Positions 20,314-30,212 are shown, numbered from the stretch's first letter. The stretch: 45,963 nucleotides of DNA from Nitrospira sp. (GCA_024331045.1 JANDJC010000019.1:1-45963), one strand, 5' to 3'. Notes: generated by a model from the sequence alone, not told the origin. Program-made: numbers and translations.

Positions 20314-22271
20314 GCGTTCACCGGCTGTCTGGAGGACTGAGCCTGTCGCTCAAGCGACTTGATGCGGTACACAAACACATCCTCCAGACTTAACGGCCGT
20401 TCTCTTATCGAACTCACCCCGATTCCCCCGTAAGCAAGCTCACGGCGGAGGCGGCTCAGATCGTCATCGGGATTGCCGCACAGCAATCGGATCGTGGCGC
20501 CATAGAGCGACACGTTGGGAAAGCCGCTTCGCCGTAAGCACGCCACCGCCCGGCTTGGTTGATCCACCACGACCTCGAAAAGGGCGCCGGCTTCTTGCCG
20601 GACTTCGCGTTTCAACTCCTCCGGCGTCCCTTCCGCCACGATCCGGCCGGCGTCCATGAGGGCCAGTCTGTCGCACCGTTCAGCTTCGTTCAGGTGATGG
20701 GTGGTGATCAAGATCGCTACGCCTCGTTCCCGCGCCAACATCGCCAACAGATCCCAAAATCGCCGGCGCCCCAACGGATCAACGCCTGCCGTCGGTTCGT
20801 CAAGGAACAATACCCGGGGGTCATGGACCAACGCGCAACCGAGCGCAAGGCGTTGGCGAAGCCCCATCGGCAATTGGCCGGCCAACCGCGCTTCATAGCC
20901 GGACAGCCCGGCCATGGCGACAATCTCTCGCCCCCGTGCAGCAGCAGTCTGCCGATCGAGACCATAAATGCCGGCAAAAAACTGGATGTTTTCCGCCACC
21001 GTCAAGTCCAGGTAGAGAGAGAAGGCTTGGGATACGTAGCCGATTCGCTCCCTGATGGAACGAGCCGCCGTCTTCATATCGACTCCGGCGACCAACCCAG
21101 TTCCTGCCGTGGGAGCAAGAAGGCCCGTGAGCATTTTGATCACGGTCGTTTTGCCTGCTCCGTTCGCACCTAATAAGCCGAAGACCTCCCCTGATCTCAC
21201 CCGAAAGGACACGCCATCAACGGCGCGAAAGTTTCCAAAGTCCCTCGTTAATCCGTTGGCCTGCATCGCCACTTCCTCACGATCATAGAGCGCGCCCTGA
21301 CTGCTCACCTCCGGTCGCTGCTCTTCCCCTCCTGATCGAGCCAGCAACGAAACAACGACGTCCTCCAATTCCGGTTCCTCAACGGCGATCGACGACCCAC
21401 CAAACTCGCCCGCTATGACCTCCATGGACCGCCTCACCTCCTCCCGATCGCCGATTCCGACAAAAACGCGAACCCGCCGACCGGCCGCTTCAACCTGCCC
21501 GAATGTCTGTTTCAAACGGACCCCTGCGCTAGCCGGTGCAGTGGTTTCGAAGGTCGCCACGAATCCCGTCACCGACGTTCGCACGGCTTCAGGGGTTCCA
21601 GCAATCAAGACCTTCCCATTAGAGAGAAACGACAATCGATGAAACCGCTCCGCCTCGTCCATGTATGATGTGGAAACGAGCGCCGTCATGCCTTTCTCGT
21701 ACAGCAACTCTGAGAGAATCGCCCAGAGCTCCTGGCGGGAAACAGGATCGATGCCGGTCGTCGGTTCATCCAAGATCACCAACTCCGGCTCATGGATAAG
21801 CGCACAGATCAGGCCGAGCTTCTGCTTCATGCCTCCTGAGAGGTGTTTGGTGGAACGGTCACGGAAGCGGTCAAGCCTGGTGACATTGAGCAACCATGCC
21901 TTGCGCTTGGCCAATACCTCCAGCGGCATGGAGCGAAGATCGGCAAATACATCGATATTTTCCTCGACCGACAACTCTTGATAAAGGCTCGCTCCCACCC
22001 CTTGGGGGAGAAATCCCACTCTCGCCTTGATGCGCTCCGCTTCCTGTTCCGAGGCGACGGTTAGCCCAAACACTTTGATGCTGCCGCAGTCGAACGTTTG
22101 CACCCCGGCGATCGCTTTGAGGAGGCTGCTCTTGCCCGATCCATCGGGACCAATCACCCCATAGAGTTCTCCCCTTGCCACCACCAGATCGACCCCCTCG
22201 AGGGCCCATCGATGGTTGTAGCATTTCCGTACACCTGTCACCTCGACAATAGGAGATCCTCTCTCGCGCAC
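20310..22271 (-). CDS. Double ABC transporter ATPase, YbhF-like
   Basis: A fused ATPase with two nucleotide-binding domains (numbered from a possible GTG at 22361). NBD1 has Walker A GPDGSGKSS (71-79), signature LSGGMKQ (174-180) and Walker B VILDEP (195-200). NBD2 has Walker A GANGAGKTT (398-406), signature-like LPMGLRQ (497-503) and Walker B LFLDEP (518-523). The H-loop is Thr-Ser-Tyr in NBD1 but Thr-Thr-His-His in NBD2. So NBD1 has a canonical signature but no switch histidine, and NBD2 the reverse. I prefer GTG 22271 as start: it has GGAGG eight bases upstream and lies just before the first domain; the 22361 start would overlap the adaptor gene by 37 bp. The gene is coupled to the permease downstream. 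Confidence 0.92.
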   Translation of the reverse strand: MRERGSPIVEVTGVRKCYNHRWALEGVDLVVARGELYGVIGPDGSGKSSLLKAIAGVQTFDCGSIKVFGLTVASEQEAERIKARVGFLPQGVGASLYQELSVEENIDVFADLRSMPLEVLAKRKAWLLNVTRLDRFRDRSTKHLSGGMKQKLGLICALIHEPELVILDEPTTGIDPVSRQELWAILSELLYEKGMTALVSTSYMDEAERFHRLSFLSNGKVLIAGTPEAVRTSVTGFVATFETTAPASAGVRLKQTFGQVEAAGRRVRVFVGIGDREEVRRSMEVIAGEFGGSSIAVEEPELEDVVVSLLARSGGEEQRPEVSSQGALYDREEVAMQANGLTRDFGNFRAVDGVSFRVRSGEVFGLLGANGAGKTTVIKMLTGLLAPTAGTGLVAGVDMKTAARSIRERIGYVSQAFSLYLDLTVAENIQFFAGIYGLDRQTAAARGREIVAMAGLSGYEARLAGQLPMGLRQRLALGCALVHDPRVLFLDEPTAGVDPLGRRRFWDLLAMLARERGVAILITTHHLNEAERCDRLALMDAGRIVAEGTPEELKREVRQEAGALFEVVVDQPSRAVACLRRSGFPNVSLYGATIRLLCGNPDDDLSRLRRELAYGGIGVSSIRERPLSLEDVFVYRIKSLERQAQSSRQPVNA

Positions 22272-22324
22272 AGGCGGTTCCTCCCTCGCCTCCTCTCCTG
22301 TTCTTCCGTTCTTTGCTTGTTGTC

Positions 22325-23440
22325 TTACTGTGGTTTCATCCAGGCCACATCCTCTTTCCACCGAATGACCGCATCAGCCGGCAAACCAGGGGTGAGTCGA
22401 TGATCAGGGTTCTCTTTCAGGCGCAGTTTCACGGCATAGACCAACTTGACCCGCTCGTCGGCGGTCTGCACCTCTTTGGGGGTGAATTCCGCCTTGGAGG
22501 CAATGTGGCGAACCTGCGCTTCGACCGGCTGATCGGGGAACGCGTCGGTATAGACCATGGCCGGCAAATTTAGCCGAATCTTGCCGATAAGCACCTCCGG
22601 AACATAGGCCTTGAGATAGAGGCTGTCGAGATCCACCAGTTCCAGCAGGGGCGCACCAGCCGCCACCATTTCTCCAACATCTACCATCTTCGTCGTGATG
22701 GTTCCGCGTGCCGGAGCCGTGATCGTCAACTCGTCGAGTGCGCGCTTGGCCTCATCCCAAACGGCGTACGCGTGATCTCGCTGCCGCTCCAGAGCGATCA
22801 CTTCTTGCTTCTTGGCCTTGACACGATCCCACCCTAGTTGAGCCTGCGTCAGCTCCTTCTTCGCCTGAGTCAGACCGGAAAGGGCAACCGTCACGTCGTT
22901 CCTCGCCACCTCCCACCGAGCGATCGCTTGGTCTCGCTGTTGAAGGGACGCTTGGTCTTTCTCGGCTAAGCGCCGGAATCGCTCTGCATCCTCTTTTGCT
23001 TCCTTCTCCACCGCAATGGCCCGTTCCCATAGCGCCTGGGCACGGGCCACTTGCGCTTCCGCCGCTTCAATCGCCAGGGGAATTTCGAGATTCAACACCG
23101 CAAGCTGATTATACGCAGCCTCCACTTGCGCATCCAACGCTTCCGCGGAATACTTTGCCTGTCTTACCCTGGCAGCCGCTTGACTATCGTCCAACCGGAG
23201 CAACACCTGGGTGGCCTCCACCGTCTCCCCTTCATGGACCAAGACTTCACGGACGCGTCCGGCGTATTTACTTGAGACCGTAATGTGATCCCCTTCGATA
23301 TACCCGTTGACCTGTATCAGCCCTTCCGGCAAGCCGTCATTGCGTACCCACTGGTCGGCTGCCCAATAGGCGACCGCCACCAGGCCCATCACGAGCGCCG
23401 CAAGACCGACTCGATCCCACCGCAATGTCAGATCACCCAT
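22325..23440 (-). CDS. HlyD-family periplasmic adaptor, YbhG-like
   Basis: 371 residues. An N-terminal membrane anchor (about 11-28) is followed by a first lipoyl half (VNGYIEGDHITVSSKYAGRV), a long alpha-helical hairpin at about 90-225 rich in Ala, Glu, Gln and Arg, then the second lipoyl half (ITAPARGTITTK) and a beta-barrel domain. It joins the inner membrane ABC exporter to the TolC-like channel. The start ATG 23440 follows the TolC-like gene by about 130 bp. The long helical hairpin is what one expects for docking to TolC. The order adaptor-ATPase-permease-permease matches ybhGFSR. Confidence 0.9.
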   Translation of the reverse strand: MGDLTLRWDRVGLAALVMGLVAVAYWAADQWVRNDGLPEGLIQVNGYIEGDHITVSSKYAGRVREVLVHEGETVEATQVLLRLDDSQAAARVRQAKYSAEALDAQVEAAYNQLAVLNLEIPLAIEAAEAQVARAQALWERAIAVEKEAKEDAERFRRLAEKDQASLQQRDQAIARWEVARNDVTVALSGLTQAKKELTQAQLGWDRVKAKKQEVIALERQRDHAYAVWDEAKRALDELTITAPARGTITTKMVDVGEMVAAGAPLLELVDLDSLYLKAYVPEVLIGKIRLNLPAMVYTDAFPDQPVEAQVRHIASKAEFTPKEVQTADERVKLVYAVKLRLKENPDHRLTPGLPADAVIRWKEDVAWMKPQ

Positions 23441-23571
23441 GCTTCTGCGTTTCCCTCTCCCTCATCATCCTCTGACAGAACGTCCTCTTTGCCGAACACA
23501 GAGCGCTCCCCACGCGAAGACCGAGGCGACAGTGGAACAGTGATAGTAAAAAGAAGAAGATGACTGATGTG

Positions 23572-24978
23572 TTAGAAGAGATGCTCGATCTCCCCCTTTG
23601 CCCGAGCCAGATTAATGCGCGAGGCATTGAACCGGAAGAGTGCCTCGATCTGATTGTCCCTCGCCCGCGCTAGAGAGGTTTGGGCATTGGTCACCTCGAT
23701 GCTGGTCGCCAGGCCCGCCGCGTACCGGTCTTGCGCGAAGGCCAATTCTTTCTTGGCTAGTTCCATGCCTTTTTCAGCGACGGCAACCTGCTGGAGGGCA
23801 GATTCGAGCGTCAACAGCGCGTTGCGGACCTCCAACGTCACTTGATCCGACACGTCTTTCATGCGAATCATCTCTTGCCTGACCCTGCTACGAGTTTCGG
23901 AAATGCGAGCTTCCCGTTGGCCACCGTCAAAAATGGGAATCGAGAACGTCAACCCAATCGAATGGGTCGCCATTGCGTCTTCCGGTTTGACGCCGATCCA
24001 GCCGTAATCGCCATTTAGCGAGAGCGTCGGTAGCCGTTCACCCGCTATGGAACTCAGACTGAGCGAAGCCAGTTTGTGTCGTGTCTCTTGAGCCTTGATC
24101 TCCAACCGTTGCTCCTGCGCTACCGCCAATGCCTCTTCGGGACGCTGAATCTCCACGGGCACGAGTTTTAATTCATCAGTCAACACCAACCGTACCTCGA
24201 AGGAAACGCCCAGGGCGCGCAGCAGGTTGAGGCGCGCGCTTTCGAGCTCATTGCGCGCTACGAGCAGCCGTTGTTTGTGATGTTCAAGTTCGACTTCTTG
24301 TCGAGTGACATCCAAGCCGGTGGCCACACCAGCCTCCTTGCGATCCTGTGCCAGTTTGAGCAATTGTCGGCTGAGCGCGATGTCTGCCTCCCTCGCTTTG
24401 ACGGCTTCGTCGGCTCGCAACACTTCCATGTAGAGCAAGCCGACCGTCGCCATCACATCGCGTTTGGTCACCTCCGCCTCCAGCGAGGCCACCTCTATCC
24501 CCGTCTTGGCGGCGCGCCACCGTTGAATAAGACTGAGACTGAACAGATTTTGGACAAGCGTTCCCCTCGCATCATACACTTGAAAGGGCTCGGTCACGCT
24601 GCGAGTGAATCCAAACTGCGCGAACCGATCCATGGGCAAGCCAAACGCGGCGAGATTGACCGTCTGGCTTCGACCGCTCAGATATCCGGACACATTGGGC
24701 AGCAACGCTCCTAGACTGGCATCGGCCTGGGCCTGCGCAGCCGCGATCCGTTCTTTGAGCAGGCGAACATTGACGTTGTTGTCAACCGCCGCTTGAATGG
24801 CGTCGCGCAAACTCAACCGGAGTTCCGGAGGAACGTTGCCGACGGACTCCTCTGCCATGCCAACCGCCCCGATCGAGGCGCCGAGGCCGCACACGATCAC
24901 GCCGGCAACCGCCACCCCAATCCGGTGGAGGCTTCTGGTGATCCGTTGCAGAATGGTTCGAACGAACATCATGGACAT
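23572..24978 (-). CDS. TolC-family outer membrane efflux protein
   Basis: About 468 residues with a signal peptide, then two repeats of the outer membrane efflux domain (about 60-265 and 280-465). Long amphipathic helices contain the usual Tyr-Ala-Ala-Gly-Leu-Ala-Thr and Lys-Glu-Ala-Gly-Val-Ala-Thr turns that start the second helix of each hairpin (DRYAAGLATSIEV, DRKEAGVATGLDV). It forms the trimeric exit duct. I choose ATG 24978, which has GGAG eight bases upstream; ATG 24999 seven codons earlier is the alternative. It lies between the RND pump (154 bp away) and the HlyD adaptor (131 bp), all on one strand. It is the only outer membrane channel in the cluster, so both pumps may use it. Confidence 0.92.
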   Translation of the reverse strand: MSMMFVRTILQRITRSLHRIGVAVAGVIVCGLGASIGAVGMAEESVGNVPPELRLSLRDAIQAAVDNNVNVRLLKERIAAAQAQADASLGALLPNVSGYLSGRSQTVNLAAFGLPMDRFAQFGFTRSVTEPFQVYDARGTLVQNLFSLSLIQRWRAAKTGIEVASLEAEVTKRDVMATVGLLYMEVLRADEAVKAREADIALSRQLLKLAQDRKEAGVATGLDVTRQEVELEHHKQRLLVARNELESARLNLLRALGVSFEVRLVLTDELKLVPVEIQRPEEALAVAQEQRLEIKAQETRHKLASLSLSSIAGERLPTLSLNGDYGWIGVKPEDAMATHSIGLTFSIPIFDGGQREARISETRSRVRQEMIRMKDVSDQVTLEVRNALLTLESALQQVAVAEKGMELAKKELAFAQDRYAAGLATSIEVTNAQTSLARARDNQIEALFRFNASRINLARAKGEIEHLF

Positions 24979-25153
24979 TCTCCGTTCTCCAACAACCATG
25001 CCACAAGCCAGGCAGGGGGGGACCCCTTTCCACTGTTTCTGGCCAGGCCATGAGAACCTCGTCTCTGCCAGGAACGAGCAGACCCGTACCCCTCTAGGGC
25101 AATCGTGTTGGAGAAAACAGTGAGACCTGCCTTAGCAGGCCACGACCGATGGA

Positions 25154-28100
25154 TCACACCCCTACCCCCTCTTCATGTGGCTGCTGAACAATAGCCTCGC
25201 TGGTTGCCCTCGACAGTTGGCCTGTCGAAGGCCAGCCAGCGCGCCGCACTCCTACAAGACGGTAATAGAGCACAGGGATCACGATCAGCGTGAGCAACGT
25301 GGAGGCCCCCACGCCGAACAGCAGCGACACCGCCAAGCCCTGGAAAATCGGATCAAGGATGATCACAAACGCACCCACCATCAACGCCGCCGCCGTCAAG
25401 AGAATCGGCCTGGTCCTGATGACGCCCGCCGTGATCACCGCCTCCAACGGAGGTACGCCACTCCGTTCTTGAAGCTGGATGAAGTCGACCAGCAGAATTG
25501 AGTTGCGGACGATGATGCCGGCCAGCGCGATGAAACCGATCATCGACGTGGCCGTAAAATACGATCCCATCAACCAATGGCCCGGCAAGATGCCGATCAA
25601 CGTGAGCGGGATCGGCGCCATGATGATCAACGGCGTAAGAAACGATTGGAACTGGCCCACGATCAGCAAATAGATGAGCAACATCGCCACGGCGAACGCA
25701 ACTCCCATGTCGCGAAACGTTTCATAGGTGATGTGCCATTCGCCGTCCCATTTCATCGAGAGCTTGTCTTCCGACCAGGGTTGCGAGGCATAGTATTGCT
25801 CGATCCGATAGCCTTCGGCCGGTCGATAGTCTTCCAGTTTTTTTCCGACGCCCAATACTCCATAGACTGGGCTCTCGGCTTTCTCCGCTCCTACTCCTCC
25901 CACGTCAGCCACGACATACACCACCGGTTTCTGGTTCTTATGGTAAATCGATTTCTCTTGAACCGTCTGCTCGACCGAGAGCAGCTCCGACAACTGCACG
26001 AGCCCGCCCCCCTTGGTTCGCAACGCGATCTCGCCCAGATGCTCAAGCCCCGTCCGCTCTTCAATGGGAAAGCGCAACCTAATCGGCACTGGCCGCTTTT
26101 CTTGCGAGATATGAACGGATCCGACCGCCGCCCCCTCTAAGGCCATGCGCAAGGTCTGCGTCACCTCCTCCGTTGAGATTCCAGCGAGTGCCGCCTTGGC
26201 TCGATCGACCGTCACGACGTACTTCACCTGGTCAGCCTCAACCGAATCATCCACGTCGATGACGCCGGGCGTGGCCTCGAAAAGGGCGCGAATCTCCTTG
26301 GCCACTTCCCGTTGTCGCTCATAGTCTGGTCCGTAGATTTCCGCCACCAACACGGACTGGACGGGAGGCCCCGGCGGCACTTCAACGATCTTGACGTTTG
26401 CCCCGTACTGACGGGCAATACCTTGAAGCGGCGGTCGGATCCGCTGCGCGATCTCATGGCTCTGAGCCTTCCGTTGATCCTTGGCTACCAGGTTTATCTG
26501 AATGTCCGCTTCATGCGGCTGGGATCGGAGAAAATAATGGCGCACCAGGCCGTTGAAATTGAAGGGACTTGCAGTCCCGACATAGGCTTGATAATCCCGA
26601 ACCTCCGGCACCGTGCGGATATAGGATGACAACGCCTTGGCGACCCGGGCCGTCTCCTCCAACGTGGTGCCTTCCGGCATGTCGATCACGACCTGGATTT
26701 CGCTTTTATTGTCGAACGGCAACATCTTGACGGCGACGTGGCGCGTGTAAAACAAAAGACAGGACCCCATTAACAGAAGCGCCACCACGATCAAGAACAA
26801 ATAGGCTAAGAAAGGCCGTTGCAATAGGGGCGTCAGCGCCAGTCGGTAGATCCTGGCCATGAGGCCTGCTTCGCCCTCCTCGTGATCCATCCCCTTGACA
26901 ACCGTCCCCTCACGATAACAGGTGCGGCAGAACCAGGGGATCACGACGAAGGCAACGAGCAGAGAAAAAAACATCGCAATGGATGCGTTGATCGGAATCG
27001 GTCTCATGTACGGTCCCATGAGCCCCGACACAAACGCCATCGGCAGGAGCGCGGCGATGACGGTGAACGTGGCGAGGATCGTGGGGTTGCCGACTTCATC
27101 GACGGCATAGATGGATGCCTCGTCATGTGGACGAAGGCGGAGCATCAGGTGCCGATAGGTGTTCTCGACGACCACAATAGCGTCATCGACCAAGATTCCG
27201 ATGGAGAAGATCAACGCAAAGAGCGTGACCCGGTTGATCGTGTACCCGATCAACATGGAGGTAAAGAGCGTCAACGCCAGGGTGAGGGGAATGGCGATCG
27301 ACACCACCAAAGCCGGGCGTGGTCCAAGGGCAATCCCAAGAAACACCACCACCGCAATCACGGCAACGGCCAGATGCCATAACAGCTCGTTGGCCTTTTC
27401 CTGAGCCGTCTCTCCATAGTCACGCGTGACGGTGACACGCACATCCGCCGGAATGAGGACCCCCTTCATGTCCTCCACTTTGCGAATCACCTGCGCGGCG
27501 ACAGTGACCGCATTGACTCCTCCCTGCTTGGCAATTGCGACGGTCACCGCTGGCTCCTCGTCGGCAATCGATTCGCGTTCTCCTTCGTGAAGAACCGCCG
27601 GAGTTCCCTCCGCCACCGAGGGGAGAGCACGGTGCGCCGCAGCTCCTTGTCCAAACCAGACGTAACTGGTCGCTTCAGCCGGCCCGTCGATCACCTCCGC
27701 CACCTGCCGCAAATAGACCGGTCTCCGTTCATTAACGCCAACGACCAACCCTTCCACATCCTCTCGCGAGCGGATGAACTGGCCGGTCTCTACCAAGAAG
27801 CTCTGATTGCGGCTGTCGAATCGCCCGCTCGGAAGGGCCCGATTCTCACTCTGGATGATCCTCGCAATCTGGAGGGGGGTGATGCCATAGGCTTTCAGCC
27901 GAGCGGGATCAAGCTGGACCCGTAGCTCGCGCGGTGTGCCGCCGACAATGAACCCTCCGGCCGTCCCCCCGACCTTCTTGATCTCCTCCAACACTTCTTC
28001 GGCCAACCGCGACAATTCGAACGCGCCGTATCGTTGGCTTGAGAGCGTAATGGTGACGATCGGCACGTCGTTTACGTCTTTGGGTTTGACAAGAAAGGGT

Positions 28101-28522
28101 TCCGCGCCGGGTGGTAGGAGGTCTTGGTTCGACATTAATTTGTCATAGAGATCAACCAGACTCTGTTCGAGCGGTTGGCCCACATAGAATCGGACAATGA
28201 TCAGCGCGCCGCCCGGGCGAGAAATCGAATAGACGTATTCGACTCCCTTGATCTCCGAAATCTTTCGCTCAAATGGCTTGGTCAATTGCTCTTCGACGAT
28301 CTTGGCGGAGGCGCCGGGGAAAGGCAGCCAGACGTCAGCCATGGGCACGACAATCTGCGGTTCTTCTTCTCGTGGCGTCGCCACCACAGCAAACAGGCCG
28401 AGCAGCAAGGCCCCCAGCATGATGAGGGGAGTCAACTTGCTGGTGATAAAGAGGGCTGCGATGCGGCCGGACAGGCCGTATCGTGCGGGGAGATTATCGG
28501 AGCGTGTCGGATGACCAGCCAT
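25154..28522 (-). CDS. RND efflux pump, inner membrane permease (AcrB/HAE-like)
   Basis: About 1120 residues, full length for an RND permease, with 12 membrane segments and two large periplasmic loops. The N-terminal helix is followed by PREEEPQIVVPMADVWLPFPG. The proton relay in the fourth helix has IGILVDDAIVVVENTYRH with the paired aspartates (453-454 from the upstream GTG). The periplasmic loops are rich in charged residues. The family is a drug or organic-compound type rather than CzcA-like heavy metal type, judged by the weak CzcA signatures; the substrate is unknown. I prefer ATG 28522, with GAGGG six bases upstream; GTG 28543 is possible. It follows its adaptor after about 90 bp and precedes the TolC-like gene. 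Confidence 0.92.
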   Translation of the reverse strand: MAGHPTRSDNLPARYGLSGRIAALFITSKLTPLIMLGALLLGLFAVVATPREEEPQIVVPMADVWLPFPGASAKIVEEQLTKPFERKISEIKGVEYVYSISRPGGALIIVRFYVGQPLEQSLVDLYDKLMSNQDLLPPGAEPFLVKPKDVNDVPIVTITLSSQRYGAFELSRLAEEVLEEIKKVGGTAGGFIVGGTPRELRVQLDPARLKAYGITPLQIARIIQSENRALPSGRFDSRNQSFLVETGQFIRSREDVEGLVVGVNERRPVYLRQVAEVIDGPAEATSYVWFGQGAAAHRALPSVAEGTPAVLHEGERESIADEEPAVTVAIAKQGGVNAVTVAAQVIRKVEDMKGVLIPADVRVTVTRDYGETAQEKANELLWHLAVAVIAVVVFLGIALGPRPALVVSIAIPLTLALTLFTSMLIGYTINRVTLFALIFSIGILVDDAIVVVENTYRHLMLRLRPHDEASIYAVDEVGNPTILATFTVIAALLPMAFVSGLMGPYMRPIPINASIAMFFSLLVAFVVIPWFCRTCYREGTVVKGMDHEEGEAGLMARIYRLALTPLLQRPFLAYLFLIVVALLLMGSCLLFYTRHVAVKMLPFDNKSEIQVVIDMPEGTTLEETARVAKALSSYIRTVPEVRDYQAYVGTASPFNFNGLVRHYFLRSQPHEADIQINLVAKDQRKAQSHEIAQRIRPPLQGIARQYGANVKIVEVPPGPPVQSVLVAEIYGPDYERQREVAKEIRALFEATPGVIDVDDSVEADQVKYVVTVDRAKAALAGISTEEVTQTLRMALEGAAVGSVHISQEKRPVPIRLRFPIEERTGLEHLGEIALRTKGGGLVQLSELLSVEQTVQEKSIYHKNQKPVVYVVADVGGVGAEKAESPVYGVLGVGKKLEDYRPAEGYRIEQYYASQPWSEDKLSMKWDGEWHITYETFRDMGVAFAVAMLLIYLLIVGQFQSFLTPLIIMAPIPLTLIGILPGHWLMGSYFTATSMIGFIALAGIIVRNSILLVDFIQLQERSGVPPLEAVITAGVIRTRPILLTAAALMVGAFVIILDPIFQGLAVSLLFGVGASTLLTLIVIPVLYYRLVGVRRAGWPSTGQLSRATSEAIVQQPHEEGVGV

Positions 28523-28613
28523 GAATGCCCTCGGTTCCTTCACTCGGTCTTGCCACCATGCCCCTGCGTCTGACCTCGTTCACGCCCTTGTTCCGCCCCA
28601 GACCGATGCATCA

Positions 28614-29708
28614 TCAGGAAGACTTTGCACCGTCACGCCATGATAGCGCAGGCAACGACGCCACCGGCTTCCCGCTGGATTCGGGGGGAGCAACGATCGC
28701 GCCCTCAACTCCAAGAGCCGCCTCGCGCAGGACCGATTCTCCAACGTTGACACCTGAGAGAATCTCTACATGCCTGTCAAAACGCCGGCCGGTCTTAACC
28801 CAGCGGAGTCTGGCAATGCCATCTGCCCCCACGACAAACACGCTCACCAATTGACCACGTTCAACCACGGCGGTGTCCGGCAACAGGATGGTGGGATGGG
28901 TTCCCCTTTCTAGTTGAAATCGCCCGAACATGCCGCTTTTCAAGCCCGGCGTCGGCGGCAGGTCCACTTTCACGGTAAAGGTATGGGTCTGCGGATCACC
29001 GGCGGGAAGGATCCGCGCCACGGTCCCGGTCAACACTCGCCCGCCCAGGGCATCGATGACGACGGCAATCTTTTCGCCTGGCGACAGCGCTTTGATGTCC
29101 CCCTCTGCAACGGTCGCCTCCAGCCGCAACTGCCGCGAATTTTCCATTCGCAACAACGGCTGTCCTGGTGAAGCCAATTCCCCGGCCTCCACGAGTTTTT
29201 CGGTGATCACGCCGTCAAACGGCGCCCTGACGACCGTATAGCTGAGCTGGGCTTCGATCGCCTTCCGATTGGCCTCAGCCACTTTGTAAGCACGGGCGGC
29301 ATTTTCCATTTCCTGTTTGGACACGGCATCCCGTTCATAGAGCTGTGTCATCCGGTCAAGATGTGCCTTGGCGTTATCCAGTTCAGCGACAGCCCGCGCC
29401 AGTTCCGCTTCCAAGTCCCGACTGTCGAGCTGGATCAGGGGCTGGCCCTTCGAGACTGCCATCCCTTCGCGCACCAACAGTTTTTCAATCGTACCCTGAA
29501 CCCGGCTCGAGAGCGTGGCCTGATACACAGCAGCAACCTGGCCTGTCACTTCGACAAGAACCGGCACCGTGGTCTGAGCGACCTCGATGACCTCCGCACG
29601 AATGGTCTTGCGCGGCTCGGGTGAGCTCTGAACGGGAGCCGACTCCTCGCCCGCCCCGCATCCGGCGATGAGCACGCTAGCCAAGACTGGCACGACCGCT
29701 CGTTTCAT
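28614..29708 (-). CDS. RND efflux periplasmic adaptor lipoprotein (MFP)
   Basis: 364 residues. A lipobox-like VLIAGC puts the lipidated Cys at 17. Then come the first lipoyl half (VYQATLSSRVQGTIEKLLVREG), a coiled-coil hairpin at about 95-150, the second half (VVRAPFDGVITEKLVEAGE), the barrel and a membrane-proximal domain. It bridges the RND pump to the outer membrane channel. The start is ATG 29708, with GGAGAGGGG directly upstream, a strong site. It is the first gene of the efflux cluster, so the promoter should lie in 29709-30023. Confidence 0.92.
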   Translation of the reverse strand: MKRAVVPVLASVLIAGCGAGEESAPVQSSPEPRKTIRAEVIEVAQTTVPVLVEVTGQVAAVYQATLSSRVQGTIEKLLVREGMAVSKGQPLIQLDSRDLEAELARAVAELDNAKAHLDRMTQLYERDAVSKQEMENAARAYKVAEANRKAIEAQLSYTVVRAPFDGVITEKLVEAGELASPGQPLLRMENSRQLRLEATVAEGDIKALSPGEKIAVVIDALGGRVLTGTVARILPAGDPQTHTFTVKVDLPPTPGLKSGMFGRFQLERGTHPTILLPDTAVVERGQLVSVFVVGADGIARLRWVKTGRRFDRHVEILSGVNVGESVLREAALGVEGAIVAPPESSGKPVASLPALSWRDGAKSS

Positions 29709-30023
29709 GTCCCCTCTCCACTTTCCTGCACCCGTCTGGGTCCAACACTACCTGCTCGGCACATGGTCTCTAGCGCTCTCTCACCCTCTCGTGCTTCTTT
29801 AAGCTGATGCTTCTTAACCTGAGGCATGGTGGGGGGGCGTCACCCACCGTTTCGCCCCCCTCCAATGCCATGCCAGTGCCATGCCCATGCCACGCCCATC
29901 CTCTGCCCCCTGTGAGGCAGGATTCCTCTCGACGGCTTGGCCCACTGGCCCGTCCCTACTGGCTCATGTCAACTCTCGCTGAGCATCGACCGTCGCTTGC
30001 CCTGCTGATCTCCAGCCATTGGC
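29709..30023. other. Intergenic region with hairpin and short repeats
   Basis: About 315 bp upstream of the RND adaptor gene. No gene is supported. It contains the stem-loop at 29823-29869 and a cluster of ATGCC-like short repeats right after it (about 29864-29897). The efflux cluster promoter is expected here. Confidence 0.45.
29823..29869. repeat. GC-rich inverted repeat downstream of the DUF2892 gene
   Basis: Arms GGCATGG-TGGGGGGGCG and CGCCCCCC-T-CC-AATGCC pair with small bulges around a loop of about 13 bases. There is no T-run on either side. It lies between two minus-strand genes, where it may act as a terminator-like or RNA-stabilising element. Confidence 0.4.
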
Positions 30024-30212
30024 TCATTCCTGAACGCCCAGCTTCCTCAACAGCACCATCATGGGGCACCAGCCAGTGAAGGCGGACTGAATGAGGTTCA
30101 CCGCCACGAAGGCGGCAAAATAATTCCAATAGGGATGAACGATCGCACCCAAAACAACGGCGACCAGGACAAACACACCGGCAATCAATCGCAACAATTC
30201 ATGGAGTTTCAT
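30024..30212 (-). CDS. DUF2892 (YgaP-type) small membrane protein
   Basis: 62 residues, with two hydrophobic helices (about 7-25 and 30-46) and the motif TGWCPMMVLLRKLG at 46-59, the hallmark of DUF2892 proteins. The start is ATG 30212 with AAAGGAGG at ideal spacing. Proteins of this family often sit near rhodanese or sulfur and redox genes, and E. coli YgaP carries the domain beside a rhodanese. Here it directly follows a sulfide:quinone oxidoreductase gene by 54 bp, which fits a sulfur-handling unit. The biochemical role is not known. Confidence 0.85.
   Translation of the reverse strand: MKLHELLRLIAGVFVLVAVVLGAIVHPYWNYFAAFVAVNLIQSAFTGWCPMMVLLRKLGVQE

Noticed and set aside
25154..28522. Calling the RND pump a CzcA/CusA heavy-metal exporter because of the copper genes nearby
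   Set aside because: The sequence reads as a drug or organic-type RND permease and I see no Met or His metal-relay cluster typical of CusA.
29864..29897. Short ATGCC-like tandem repeats, considered as a CRISPR or iteron cluster
   Set aside because: Units are five to six bases, irregular, and cover only about 34 bp; no spacers or replication gene nearby.
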